Shown piece after piece: positions 25,547 through 34,606 of a stretch of 64,000 nucleotides of DNA; positions within the stretch are counted from its first letter, which is position 1; each line of letters opens with the position of its first letter. The DNA comes from Coprosoma sp963632935 (GTDB lineage: Bacteria > Bacillota_I > Bacilli_A > RF39 > UBA660): NCBI GenBank assembly GCA_963632935.1, contig CAVGWA010000004.1:4605-68604 (forward strand). Direction: 5' to 3'. Under the pieces are notes generated by a model. The model was not told where the DNA came from. It searched no databases and saw nothing but the letters and a program-made list of their open reading frames with translations. Position numbers and translations under genes: made by a program.

Positions 25547-26506
25547 CTAGCTATTTTTATATAAATTATATACTATCATTTGTGTAAATGAATTAAAATG
25601 TTTCATATAAAATGATGAAAAACCACTTTTTAAATATTTATTTTTTTTATAATTTGGAAAATTATTATTAACATTTTCTGTAGCTTTTTCACAAGCTATT
25701 TTATATTCTTTTTTATTCAAATGAGCAGCTGCTTTAATAAATGTTTTATATAAATATCTAACATAACAATATTCTAATTCACTATAATATTCATCATAAA
25801 AATTATTATCTTTATAAAACTTTACAATACCATTAAAATTATCGATATAATCATATATTTTTTTATTATATGTTTTACTAATAGTTCCTTTTCTTTGAAC
25901 ATAATTAATAAGTGGCATTTTAACTACCGCTATATTTTTAATATAAGGAAATAGTCTATATAAAAACTCTACATCTTCATACCATACATTTTTTTTAAAT
26001 AAAACTTTGTCAAATAATTCTTTTTTATAAATTTTATTCCATGCAGTTGGGTAGATATCTATCATCTGTTTTTTAATTTCTTCTTTATCATTTAAATCTT
26101 TTAAAACTTTAGAAGATATTTCTTTAGTATAATTACCATAATCTAATCTAACATCACATACAGCAACATCAAAATCTTTTGATATAGCTTTTTCATATAA
26201 ATTTTTAAACATATCTAAATCCACATAATCATCACTATCAACAAAACCAATATAATTACTATTACATTTTTTAATCCCATAATTTCTTGCATCTGATAAT
26301 CCACCATTTTCTTTATCAAAACAAAATACTTTTTTAGGATAACTTTTAACATATTTTTCAATTATATTCTTACTATTATCATTACTTCCATCATTTACAA
26401 CAATTATTTCAATATCACTTAATGTTTGATAAACTAAACTATCCAAACATCTTTCTAAATATTTTTCTGTATTATAAACAGGAACTACTATACTTACTTT
26501 TGGCAT
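25547..26506 (-). CDS. Glycosyltransferase family 2 (EpsJ-like)
   Basis: This 319-residue soluble GT2 enzyme shows the standard blocks: SIVVPVYNTEKYLERCLDSL at the start, IVVNDGSNDNS, ENGGLSDARNYG and the metal motif VDSDDYVD (about 88-95), then WYEDVEFLYRLFP with the catalytic Asp. No membrane helix is present. It starts 8 bases after the next GT2 gene upstream and is one of three closely similar GT2 paralogues here. The donor and acceptor sugars are unknown. Confidence 0.9.
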   Translation of the reverse strand: MPKVSIVVPVYNTEKYLERCLDSLVYQTLSDIEIIVVNDGSNDNSKNIIEKYVKSYPKKVFCFDKENGGLSDARNYGIKKCNSNYIGFVDSDDYVDLDMFKNLYEKAISKDFDVAVCDVRLDYGNYTKEISSKVLKDLNDKEEIKKQMIDIYPTAWNKIYKKELFDKVLFKKNVWYEDVEFLYRLFPYIKNIAVVKMPLINYVQRKGTISKTYNKKIYDYIDNFNGIVKFYKDNNFYDEYYSELEYCYVRYLYKTFIKAAAHLNKKEYKIACEKATENVNNNFPNYKKNKYLKSGFSSFYMKHFNSFTQMIVYNLYKNS

Positions 26507-26514
26507 ATCATCAC

Positions 26515-27462
26515 CTACCCTTTAAGTTTGCTTATTGATTTTAATAATTTATAATGTTTATGATATGTTAAATAGCATATTAATTTAAATTTAAAACTTT
26601 TATTTTTATAATATTTATTGTTTTTAAAATTTTTATATTTTGAATTAATAATATCATTACATTTTTCTAAATGTTTTTTACCATCTTTAAATACACTAAA
26701 TCTTAATCCCGCACTATAAAGTAAGTGCTCAACATTTAAATATTGTAATTCTTCATAATATTCATCATATTTATTATTTTTAATAAATCTATCTTCTAAT
26801 GAATTTAAAACTGCAAATATATCTAATAATTTATTATTAAATCTATTTTGATTCATTATAGATCCGTTTCTTTGATAATAATAATATAAATAATTATCTA
26901 TTGAAGAAATTTTATTTGTTTTTAAAACTAAAGAAGGAATAAACTCTAAATCTTCATATAAAATTCCCTTTTTAAATTTAAATTCATCATCAAATAATTC
27001 TCTTTTAAAAATTTTATTACAAGCCATAGGAAATGCTATCATAAACTTTTTATAATCATCTATTTTTTGATTAATACATGGCACAATTTTACCATCATCC
27101 CAAATTTTATTAAAATTAAATGATACAATATCATACCCTTTAACTACTTCATTATATAAAATTTCTAAGGTGTTTTTTTCTATATAATCATCACTATCAA
27201 TAAATAAAACATATTCCCCTTTAGCTTTACTTAATCCATAATTTCTTGCATCTGATAGTCCTCCATTTTTTTTTATAAAACCATAAACTAAATTAGGATA
27301 TTTTTTTTCATATTTTTCAATTATTTTTTGGCTATTATCAGGTGAACCATCATTAATACATAATATTTCATAATCTTCAAATGTTTGATTAACTAAGCTA
27401 TCTAAACATTTTTCTAAATAATCTTCTACATTATATATTGGAACAATAATACTAATTTTCAT
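26515..27462 (-). CDS. Glycosyltransferase family 2
   Basis: This 315-residue protein is a GT2 enzyme with ISIIVPIYNVEDYLEKCLDSL, INDGSPDNS, NGGLSDARNYG, FIDSDDYIE and YEDLEFIPSLV. It is a close paralogue of the gene just downstream. I start at the ATG at 27462: GGAGAAAA is the ribosome site, a second ATG at 27465 is also possible, and the longer form to 27492 has no good site. The start lies inside the end of the GT4 gene upstream. Confidence 0.9.
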   Translation of the reverse strand: MKISIIVPIYNVEDYLEKCLDSLVNQTFEDYEILCINDGSPDNSQKIIEKYEKKYPNLVYGFIKKNGGLSDARNYGLSKAKGEYVLFIDSDDYIEKNTLEILYNEVVKGYDIVSFNFNKIWDDGKIVPCINQKIDDYKKFMIAFPMACNKIFKRELFDDEFKFKKGILYEDLEFIPSLVLKTNKISSIDNYLYYYYQRNGSIMNQNRFNNKLLDIFAVLNSLEDRFIKNNKYDEYYEELQYLNVEHLLYSAGLRFSVFKDGKKHLEKCNDIINSKYKNFKNNKYYKNKSFKFKLICYLTYHKHYKLLKSISKLKG

Positions 27463-28612
27463 CATTTTTCTCCATTTCTTTAAATAAATCAATCCACTTA
27501 TTTATAATATTTTCAATTAAAAAATTATTTGAATATTCTTTACAATTATTAGAAAACTTCTTTAATGTATCTTCATCATTCATTAAATACATAAGTTTTT
27601 CTTTATATAACTTTTTATCATTTTGTTTAATAACATAACCAGTTTTATCTTTTAAAACTTCTTCATTAATAGATTCTCCATGATTAAATGTCACCGTTGG
27701 TATGCCGCATGTTGTAGACTCTATTATACTCATAGAAAATCCTTCAAATATTGAAGTATTTAAATTAATAGAACTATTCAACAAAACCTCTTTAGGATTA
27801 TCAGTAACACCTTTATAATTAATTTGATTATTATTATCTATTATTTTTTTACTTTCTAAATCAAATTCACCTAATCCATAAATATCAAACGACCAATTTT
27901 TAAAACTTTCATCTTTAAAAATATCATTAACCATTTCAATCATTAAATTAATTCTTTTATTGTAATTTTCAATACGAGTAATTACGACAATTTTTTTATT
28001 TTGAATAACATTAGCTTTCTTTTCACAATCAAATCTTACTGGGTTATATATACAAAAATTTTTATTAAAACCACTTTTTAAAGCTTTATTTAAAGCTGCC
28101 TTACTTAACCAAATATAACCATATATTTTACCATTATATTTTTTTAAAACATTAAAATTATCTTTTGCTTCATTTAAAAAATCAAATGACGCATGATGTT
28201 CATATAATGTTTTTGACAAATATTCATTTGGAATTCCATATAAAGTTTGATAATGAGAAGCTATTATATAATCAGGTTTATTTAAAATAATATACTCTTT
28301 TAATTTTTTAAAATCATTTTTTAACTTTAAATGTGATTTAAAATATTTAAATATATTCTTAAAAAAAGAAATTAAATTTAATTTTTTAAGTGGCATTATA
28401 ACATCTTTTTTTCTCATTAAATTCCATGAATCATTATTAATAATATCTAATTTAATATTCTTATCACACTTTAATTTTTTACCTAAACTATTTCTAATAG
28501 ATAAAATACTAACATCATAACCTTTTTTCACTAAAGCCTCAGCTACCGATTTATTAACATACCAAACGCCACCTAAAGCATTTTCATTTTGTAAAAATAA
28601 TACCTTTTTCAT
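27452..28612 (-). CDS. Glycosyltransferase family 4
   Basis: This 386-residue protein has the two Rossmann halves of the GT-B fold. The N-terminal half includes LGGVWYVNKSVAEAL and ASHYQTLYGIP. The C-terminal half has VVITRIENYNKRI, NYKGVTDNPKEVL and the donor-binding TSIFEGFSMSIIESTTCGIP with E-x7-E. It starts at ATG 28612 after AGGTGG. It probably adds a sugar to the growing lipid-linked unit on the cytoplasmic face. Confidence 0.88.
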   Translation of the reverse strand: MKKVLFLQNENALGGVWYVNKSVAEALVKKGYDVSILSIRNSLGKKLKCDKNIKLDIINNDSWNLMRKKDVIMPLKKLNLISFFKNIFKYFKSHLKLKNDFKKLKEYIILNKPDYIIASHYQTLYGIPNEYLSKTLYEHHASFDFLNEAKDNFNVLKKYNGKIYGYIWLSKAALNKALKSGFNKNFCIYNPVRFDCEKKANVIQNKKIVVITRIENYNKRINLMIEMVNDIFKDESFKNWSFDIYGLGEFDLESKKIIDNNNQINYKGVTDNPKEVLLNSSINLNTSIFEGFSMSIIESTTCGIPTVTFNHGESINEEVLKDKTGYVIKQNDKKLYKEKLMYLMNDEDTLKKFSNNCKEYSNNFLIENIINKWIDLFKEMEKNDEN

Positions 28613-28621
28613 ATTAACCAC

Positions 28622-29101
28622 CTAATTATTTTCTATATAATTTTCTATATGTTTTATAAAATTTTTAGTATTACTAACATACTTTTTAGGCTTAAATTTT
28701 TTTACCTTTTTTAAAAGCTCATCTAACCTATCAAAATCATCTAAAGCAAGTAAATAACCTTTTTTAGAAAAATCGCTAATTATTTGTAATTGATGATCAT
28801 TAGTGTGCTCACCAAATTCTTTTAACCTAGCTGCAGCAATTACTTTTTTTCCATTTTTAATTCCATTTAATATACTCGCAACTCCTCCATGAGTAATTAA
28901 AATATCACAATCCTTAACTAATTTATCAAACTTTTCATATTCAATTAATTCATATATTTTCATATCTTTACTTTCAAATTTAGTATAACCAGCTTGAACA
29001 ATAACCTCATCTTTTATATTCCCATTATCTATTTGTTTTTGAACTGCTTCAAGTAATCTAGTAAAAGGTTTGTCTTGAGTTCCTAACGTAACTAAAATCA
29101 T
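28622..29101 (-). CDS. PssE/Alg13-like glycosyltransferase subunit (GT28 C-terminal)
   Basis: This 159-residue protein is the C-terminal half of a GT28-type enzyme on its own. Landmarks are MILVTLGTQDKPFTRL, the nucleotide-sugar site ILITHGGVASI and HTNDHQLQI. Such half proteins pair with a membrane partner. The gene upstream encodes that partner (PssD/Alg14 type), 11 bases away. In streptococci this pair adds galactose or a similar sugar to lipid-linked glucose. Confidence 0.88.
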   Translation of the reverse strand: MILVTLGTQDKPFTRLLEAVQKQIDNGNIKDEVIVQAGYTKFESKDMKIYELIEYEKFDKLVKDCDILITHGGVASILNGIKNGKKVIAAARLKEFGEHTNDHQLQIISDFSKKGYLLALDDFDRLDELLKKVKKFKPKKYVSNTKNFIKHIENYIENN

Positions 29102-29112
29102 AAAATCTCTCC

Positions 29113-29586
29113 TTAAAAAATACCACCAAAATATTTAGCTTTTGGATAAAGTTTAAGCATACTTTCCCACTGCACAATAAATAAATCAGCAAATTTATAA
29201 ACTAATTTACCTGTAATTGTTTTTGTCGTCATATTAGCAAATGTTTCAATAAATATAATTTTACATCCAAATATTTTACCTATGCAGCACATAGGACCAG
29301 CAACATGAGCTCCAGTTGAAACAATGTACTTAGGTCTAAATTTAATAAAAATAAATAAACACAAAAAACAATTTATTAATAATTTAAACGGATAAACTAA
29401 TTTATGATCTTTAGAACCAAATACCAAAAAATCAATTTTATTTCCATATTGTTTTTTTAATTTTACATTATTATCTGTCTTTTCTGTAACAATGTAATAA
29501 TCATATTTTTTAAATAGTGGTTTTAACTGCATAAGTTCAACAAAATGTCCACCTGTACTTGATATAAACATAACTTTTTTCTTCAT
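29113..29586 (-). CDS. PssD/Alg14-like membrane-anchored glycosyltransferase subunit
   Basis: This 157-residue protein starts with VMFISSTGGHFVELMQL and has a hydrophobic helix (about 75-92) followed by PKYIVSTGAHVAGPMCC and VQWESMLKLYPKAKYFGGIF. This is the Alg14/PssD layout, in which it recruits the catalytic PssE partner to the membrane. It is the first gene after a terminator-promoter cassette and so probably begins its own transcript running to the acyltransferase gene. The RBS is AGGTGAGGT. Confidence 0.87.
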   Translation of the reverse strand: MKKKVMFISSTGGHFVELMQLKPLFKKYDYYIVTEKTDNNVKLKKQYGNKIDFLVFGSKDHKLVYPFKLLINCFLCLFIFIKFRPKYIVSTGAHVAGPMCCIGKIFGCKIIFIETFANMTTKTITGKLVYKFADLFIVQWESMLKLYPKAKYFGGIF

Positions 29587-29592
29587 TTACCT

Positions 29593-29678
29593 CACCTAAC
29601 TACTCTAAGTATATCATGTATACTTTAAGATGTAAATTAAAGAAAAGAAAAGAAACAAAACTATTATAGTTTTATTTC
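29593..29678 (-). repeat. Intergenic terminator-promoter cassette, copy 1
   Basis: The stretch from CCTAACTAC through AAGTATATCAT (29607-29616) to GAAACAAAAC-loop-GTTTTATTTC (29652-29678) recurs with few changes at 32833-32893. Read on the minus strand it is a terminator hairpin, then an extended -10 TGATATACTT, then AGGTGA as ribosome site. Confidence 0.65.
29652..29678 (-). terminator. Terminator after the DUF6056-like gene at 29707
   Basis: On the minus strand GAAATAAAACTA pairs with TAGTTTTGTTTC with one G-T pair and a 3-base loop, followed by TTTTCTTTTC. Confidence 0.7.
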
Positions 29679-29706
29679 TATACTTATGTAATTAATCATA
29701 TATATT

Positions 29707-31158
29707 TTATTCTTGCTTAATACCTACTACTTTTTTGTTATAATATTGATTTATAGCACTGTTTTCACATGAATTTTCATCAGTTATTTCGCAAAGATCT
29801 ATACCATATAATAATTCTGGTTTAGCCTCGTATGGTTTAACTATAACTTTATCTAAACTTTTATTTTCTAATAATCTAATTCTATCATAACTTTGATCAC
29901 TAAATTTTTTAGCCGTTCCAGTTCTTATTTCATTAAATGCTTCCAAAGAAGTACTGAAAAAATAAAAGTTATTTCCTATAATGCCAATAAATATAATACA
30001 AACAATTGAAATGATTCCAACTTTTAATTTATCAAATTTCTTAATTTTTATAATTTTTTTATCTTTTAAATATTTTATTAATAATAATATATTAAATATT
30101 AATAATACTGCGAAAGTAAAATACAAAACATTAAGAACTCTTCCTGCTCCATAGCCCCCTAATACATAATAAGGCACGCACATCATTGCCGCAATAAGTA
30201 AATATGAAATGAATGGTATTAATAGCAAATGCTTTGAATAATTAAATTTTAAATCTTTTATATCATCCCAAATTAAACAGATTAATAGTACTATCATTAA
30301 TATTAAAGAAATTGAAATCCATTCACTAAATAATTCAAATGATTTTAAAAATGTAGTATAAATTGTATTAAATACTCCCTGTTTACATTGTGCGAGTGCG
30401 GCTGCTCTAACTTTAGTTCCTGGAGAACTTATATTAATTAGAAAACCTAAAATTTCAAATAATAAAGGTATTGTTAATAATCTTTGTTTCTTTTTTATGA
30501 AAGATAATATACAAAAAACAGTTCCAATTATAATACCAGCAAAAGCTGTTACATGATTGCCCCCTGATAAAGAAAAGCTTGCGAAAGATAATAAAATTAA
30601 CAATATTGGCTTTTTTTTATTAAAACAGAAATAAGCTAAATATCCAGAAAAAACAATTAATAATAAAGACCAAAAGAAAGCATAATTAACTGCCCCATTA
30701 AACCAATATAAGGCTTCTCTACCAGATGGTGCTGTTTCGATTAAAAAGAATTCTAAAATAAATGATATAAATAATTTGAATTTTAAACTTTTATCTTTCT
30801 TTAAAATATATTTATATATAGTATTAATAAATATATATATTCCTATAAATATAGAAATCAATAGAAAAAATGTTGTTGTAGAATAAAATTTTTCACCAAA
30901 TATCGCTGGCTGTAATGATAGCAAAAAAGCAGATGAATAAAGGCCTTGCCAAGTATACATAAAATCATATGATGTCTTAAACGCCTCTTTAATCAAATTA
31001 AATGTTCCACAACCATTTTTAATACACTGATATGTATTAATTGAATAAGCATAATCATCAAAATTTGGATGATTATAAAAAGCTAATAAAATTATTGGAA
31101 TCAAAAATATACATATTAGTATAAAACATACTAAATTAAAATTAATTTTTTTTCTCAT
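29707..31158 (-). CDS. DUF6056-like polytopic membrane protein (GT-C-like)
   Basis: This 483-residue protein has about eleven membrane helices. The first outer loop has FDDYAYSINTYQ and WQGLYSS, and later APSGREALYWFNGAVNY and the loop INISSPGTKVRAA. The acidic pair in loop one and the NGAVNY motif match the DUF6056 family as in the gene at 24104. It is probably a sugar transferase or related carrier, by inference. The start is ATG 31158 after GAGGAT; the TTG six codons earlier lies before this site. It is followed by a terminator. Confidence 0.65.
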   Translation of the reverse strand: MRKKINFNLVCFILICIFLIPIILLAFYNHPNFDDYAYSINTYQCIKNGCGTFNLIKEAFKTSYDFMYTWQGLYSSAFLLSLQPAIFGEKFYSTTTFFLLISIFIGIYIFINTIYKYILKKDKSLKFKLFISFILEFFLIETAPSGREALYWFNGAVNYAFFWSLLLIVFSGYLAYFCFNKKKPILLILLSFASFSLSGGNHVTAFAGIIIGTVFCILSFIKKKQRLLTIPLLFEILGFLINISSPGTKVRAAALAQCKQGVFNTIYTTFLKSFELFSEWISISLILMIVLLICLIWDDIKDLKFNYSKHLLLIPFISYLLIAAMMCVPYYVLGGYGAGRVLNVLYFTFAVLLIFNILLLIKYLKDKKIIKIKKFDKLKVGIISIVCIIFIGIIGNNFYFFSTSLEAFNEIRTGTAKKFSDQSYDRIRLLENKSLDKVIVKPYEAKPELLYGIDLCEITDENSCENSAINQYYNKKVVGIKQE

Positions 31159-31185
31159 AAAAATCCTCACTAACAATATTATATA

Positions 31186-32823
31186 TTATTTTTTATAACA
31201 GGAATAATAATTTTTAAATAATTTACATTGAAACCCTTTAAATTTAACCTCAGAATATTCATCTAAGCCTATAACATAAGAATAATTATTATCAACATCC
31301 TTTGGAAAATTAAATTTAATAGTAGAAAAATTATCATTTTCTTTATATTCATAAGGTGATATTTTTAGTTCATTTGCAGTCCATAAATTACCTGCTTGTC
31401 CCATATTATCTGTAATATATATTTTTTTAGAATGACTATATGCATCTTTTATGGCTAATGTATAACCATTATCGAAAGAAGCTAAAGCATAATTAGAATA
31501 ATCATTAAAATAGAAATAACTGAAGTATAAAAAAGCAGCTAAATATATTGAAATGATTATAAACCAATAATCTTTTATATATTCGCAAATCTTTCTTATA
31601 CCTAATGCTAAAAAGATAACTAAAATTATATATATTGAATTTAAATGATTAATATATAAATAACCATTTATTACAAATAGCATTGGTATAAATGTTCCAA
31701 TAAACAAAAGATAAATATACATATATTGATTAAATTTCTTCTTTTTAACTTCAATCAGTGCCTTTTTTGAAATTACTAATAATCCTAAAATTACCAATGG
31801 AATTGAAAATAAATATAAAGTTCCAAATTTAGGCTCAGCATTGTAATACACTGGATCATTTTGTAATAAATGAAATACATTTTTTATATTATTAATAACA
31901 ACTGATAATGAAAGAGAAACTTCAGACGCCCTATCATTACCCAATTTTAATATAGAAAAATATGGAGTAATAATTTCAGGTAAAACTTTTATTTGAACTA
32001 ATACACTTAATATTAATGGAATTGCAAGTAAAACTAATGGAATCACAAAACAAATAATTTGTTTTATATTTATTTTTTTAGTATATAGTAAATATAAAAG
32101 TACAAGCAATAAACAAACAGGAAGAATTATGTAAGATAGTGCATACGAATATAATGTTAAACCAAATAATAATCCAGATATTATATATTTAGAATTTTTT
32201 TCTTCTTTTATTGCTTTTAATAAACTATAACTTGACATTGAAAACATTCCTAACATCAAATTACAGTCTAGTGCAAACCTTGATGCTAATATAAAATACG
32301 GACATATTGTTATTAAAAATGCTACTAATAATCCAAATTTTTTATTTATAAGTTCTTTTCCTAATAAATAACCAAATATTAATGTAATAAATCCAAATAC
32401 AACCGAAGGAATTCTTAAAATAAATAAATTATATCCAAATATTTTTATTAACAATGCAGCAAAATAAGTATACATTGCACTTTGACCATTTCCAAAATTT
32501 AAAAAATATATAGGATATGGATTTAAATATCTATCTACACCATATTTAGCAATGCTATATGCATTATAGCCAACTGAAGCCTCATCAATATGCACTCCAA
32601 AAGGAATACTACTTAACATATATAATCTAGTTAACAAAAATGTTATTACTATTCCAATAAAAATTAAATTGTGTTTATTTTCAATAAACTTTTTAAGATT
32701 ATTACTAATTAAATTAATTTGTTTATTTATCTTTTTTTTATTGTTTTTATAATACTTGTATATTACCAACATAGATAATATGCTCATCATTATTAAAACT
32801 ATTTTAGAATATTTTATATACAT
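31186..32823 (-). CDS. ArnT/PMT-like GT-C glycosyltransferase
   Basis: This 545-residue protein has about twelve membrane helices. The first long outer loop contains PFGVHIDEASVGYNAYSIAKYGVDRY, where the Asp-Glu pair is the usual GT-C catalytic position, followed by FGNGQSAMYTY. The C-terminal part is soluble and extracytoplasmic (about 440-545). Such enzymes take sugars from polyprenyl phosphate. It is the first gene after cassette copy 2, so it probably starts a two-gene unit with the gene at 29707. The RBS is AGGTGAGAG. Confidence 0.8.
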   Translation of the reverse strand: MYIKYSKIVLIMMSILSMLVIYKYYKNNKKKINKQINLISNNLKKFIENKHNLIFIGIVITFLLTRLYMLSSIPFGVHIDEASVGYNAYSIAKYGVDRYLNPYPIYFLNFGNGQSAMYTYFAALLIKIFGYNLFILRIPSVVFGFITLIFGYLLGKELINKKFGLLVAFLITICPYFILASRFALDCNLMLGMFSMSSYSLLKAIKEEKNSKYIISGLLFGLTLYSYALSYIILPVCLLLVLLYLLYTKKINIKQIICFVIPLVLLAIPLILSVLVQIKVLPEIITPYFSILKLGNDRASEVSLSLSVVINNIKNVFHLLQNDPVYYNAEPKFGTLYLFSIPLVILGLLVISKKALIEVKKKKFNQYMYIYLLFIGTFIPMLFVINGYLYINHLNSIYIILVIFLALGIRKICEYIKDYWFIIISIYLAAFLYFSYFYFNDYSNYALASFDNGYTLAIKDAYSHSKKIYITDNMGQAGNLWTANELKISPYEYKENDNFSTIKFNFPKDVDNNYSYVIGLDEYSEVKFKGFQCKLFKNYYSCYKK

Positions 32824-32832
32824 AATTCTCTC

Positions 32833-32893
32833 ACCTAACTACACCAAGTATATCATATAAATAAAAGAAACAAAACCATTATAGTTTTATTTC
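32833..32893 (-). repeat. Intergenic terminator-promoter cassette, copy 2
   Basis: CCTAACTAC, AAGTATATCAT (32846-32855) and the hairpin at 32867-32893 repeat the cassette at 29593-29678. This copy has a shorter spacer between the -10 part and the hairpin. Confidence 0.65.
32867..32893 (-). terminator. Terminator after the PTPS-related gene
   Basis: On the minus strand the stem GAAATAAAACTA / TGGTTTTGTTTC has a 3-base loop and is followed by TTTTATTTAT. The stop of the gene lies inside the hairpin. Confidence 0.65.
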
Positions 32894-34596
32894 TTTGTTT
32901 TAATTAAATATTGTCTGCCGAAATAAGTTAATATTAATATACACATAACACCTTTTGTTATAAATGCTATTTTATATGCATTTGTTCCAACATATTTAAC
33001 AGTATACGTATCGTTTTTATTTACTTTAATTGAAATAAATCCATATTTATCTTCAGTATATTTTATTTTTTTACCATTACTATCTGTAATTTCATAACCT
33101 AAATAATAAAGTCTAGGTAATTCTAATGTTGCATTATCTTTTATATTAGTTACTTTAAATTTCATATTAGGAACATTATTAGATAATATTTTTACATTAG
33201 TTTCACCTTTCTTAACTAACACTTTATGATTCCTGTTTTTTAAATAATTAAGATTTTTATAAGCGTTGTCTGAATAATGTTCACGTGTTGTATCATAATA
33301 ATTAAAATTGGAACTTAAATTTTGAATATTTACAACAAATTTATCTAAATTTTGTTTAACAAATAACATTAAAAATCCAACAATAATAATCATAGCAATT
33401 TTGATGTATTTCTTTTTAAATAATTCTAAATAAGAATCTAATCCCTCTGCTGCAAATAAACAAAAAGCAAAACCAATAAATGTTGAAAGTCTCCATACAA
33501 ATTGAATGCTGAATAAAATTTCTGGTAAATGTGGCCAAAAATATGGGACAGTTTCAAAAATTAAAGATACTATTCCAAATATAAGAATTACTATCATATA
33601 TTTTCTACGTTCACTTGGTATTTTTTTAGTAAAAAGTCTATGTAGTGCAGCTACAAAAAATACAATAATAATATAATTAAAATTTGCATATAAATTCCCA
33701 CCCAAATTACCAGTGTTATATATATATGGAATTATATAACCTTGAATTGGCATGTACCACATATTTTCTACTGTCATTGTTCTTTCTTCTGTAAATGCAA
33801 CATAACTACCAAATAGTTTGTGTTCAATCATAGGAATGGTAAAAGTTGATGTGAAAATTAATATTATAATTGTTGCAATCATAAATGCTATTAAATTTTT
33901 CCTTTTAAATACATCTTTTATAAAGAAAAGTAAAAATACTATTAAAAATATTGTAAACCATACAGCCATAACTAAATGTGAATACATAAGTCCAATGTAA
34001 CCTAATGTAAAAAATAGATAAAACATTTTTTTATTATTTTCTTTTAATAAATACCAGATGCCTAAAAATATTAATGGTATAAAGATAAAGACAAAGGTTT
34101 CATTGATAGCACATCTGATTACAATATCAACATAAACATAATTATATGTCATGTAAAACAGGCTAGCTATTAAACCTTTTTTCTTATCACTAAATATCTT
34201 ACACCCTAATACATACATAGATAGTCCTATAAAGAAAAATGTTATTAATTGAAGTAAAACTGATGTCACTAATAATCCTTTCCCAAATATAGCTACTATT
34301 TTATAAATTATAGCCCCTACTATATGAGGAAGCGCGGGATAAAAAAAGCCCATTCCAAATCCAAAATTATATGACATATCTGGAAAAATTTTAGCAAACA
34401 TTGATCCTGGCAAATAATCTGCATATGTTTTTATACTAGCAATGTGAAATAAAAAATCATCACCCATATGAAATTTTCCTAATAATTCCGGACAAACTGA
34501 TAAAACAGAAAACAAAAAAATAATCAAAATTGGAAAATATTTCCAATTAATTAAATCCTTGCATTTTTGTTTAACCTTATTAAATAATTTTTTCAT
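32887..34596 (-). CDS. Polytopic membrane protein, PTPS-related (GT-C-like)
   Basis: This 569-residue protein has about thirteen membrane helices and a soluble C-terminal domain (about 425-545) with beta-rich text. The first loop reads HMGDDFLFHIASIKTYADYL and later NFGFGMGFFYPALPH, the pattern of the family called 6-pyruvoyl-tetrahydropterin synthase-related membrane proteins. That name comes from a weak link; the proteins look like GT-C or YfhO relatives. The Asp-Asp pair suggests a sugar transferase. It starts 10 bases after the gene at 34607 stops and ends in a hairpin. Confidence 0.7.
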   Translation of the reverse strand: MKKLFNKVKQKCKDLINWKYFPILIIFLFSVLSVCPELLGKFHMGDDFLFHIASIKTYADYLPGSMFAKIFPDMSYNFGFGMGFFYPALPHIVGAIIYKIVAIFGKGLLVTSVLLQLITFFFIGLSMYVLGCKIFSDKKKGLIASLFYMTYNYVYVDIVIRCAINETFVFIFIPLIFLGIWYLLKENNKKMFYLFFTLGYIGLMYSHLVMAVWFTIFLIVFLLFFIKDVFKRKNLIAFMIATIIILIFTSTFTIPMIEHKLFGSYVAFTEERTMTVENMWYMPIQGYIIPYIYNTGNLGGNLYANFNYIIIVFFVAALHRLFTKKIPSERRKYMIVILIFGIVSLIFETVPYFWPHLPEILFSIQFVWRLSTFIGFAFCLFAAEGLDSYLELFKKKYIKIAMIIIVGFLMLFVKQNLDKFVVNIQNLSSNFNYYDTTREHYSDNAYKNLNYLKNRNHKVLVKKGETNVKILSNNVPNMKFKVTNIKDNATLELPRLYYLGYEITDSNGKKIKYTEDKYGFISIKVNKNDTYTVKYVGTNAYKIAFITKGVMCILILTYFGRQYLIKTKK

Positions 34597-34606
34597 ACAA
34601 AGCTCC

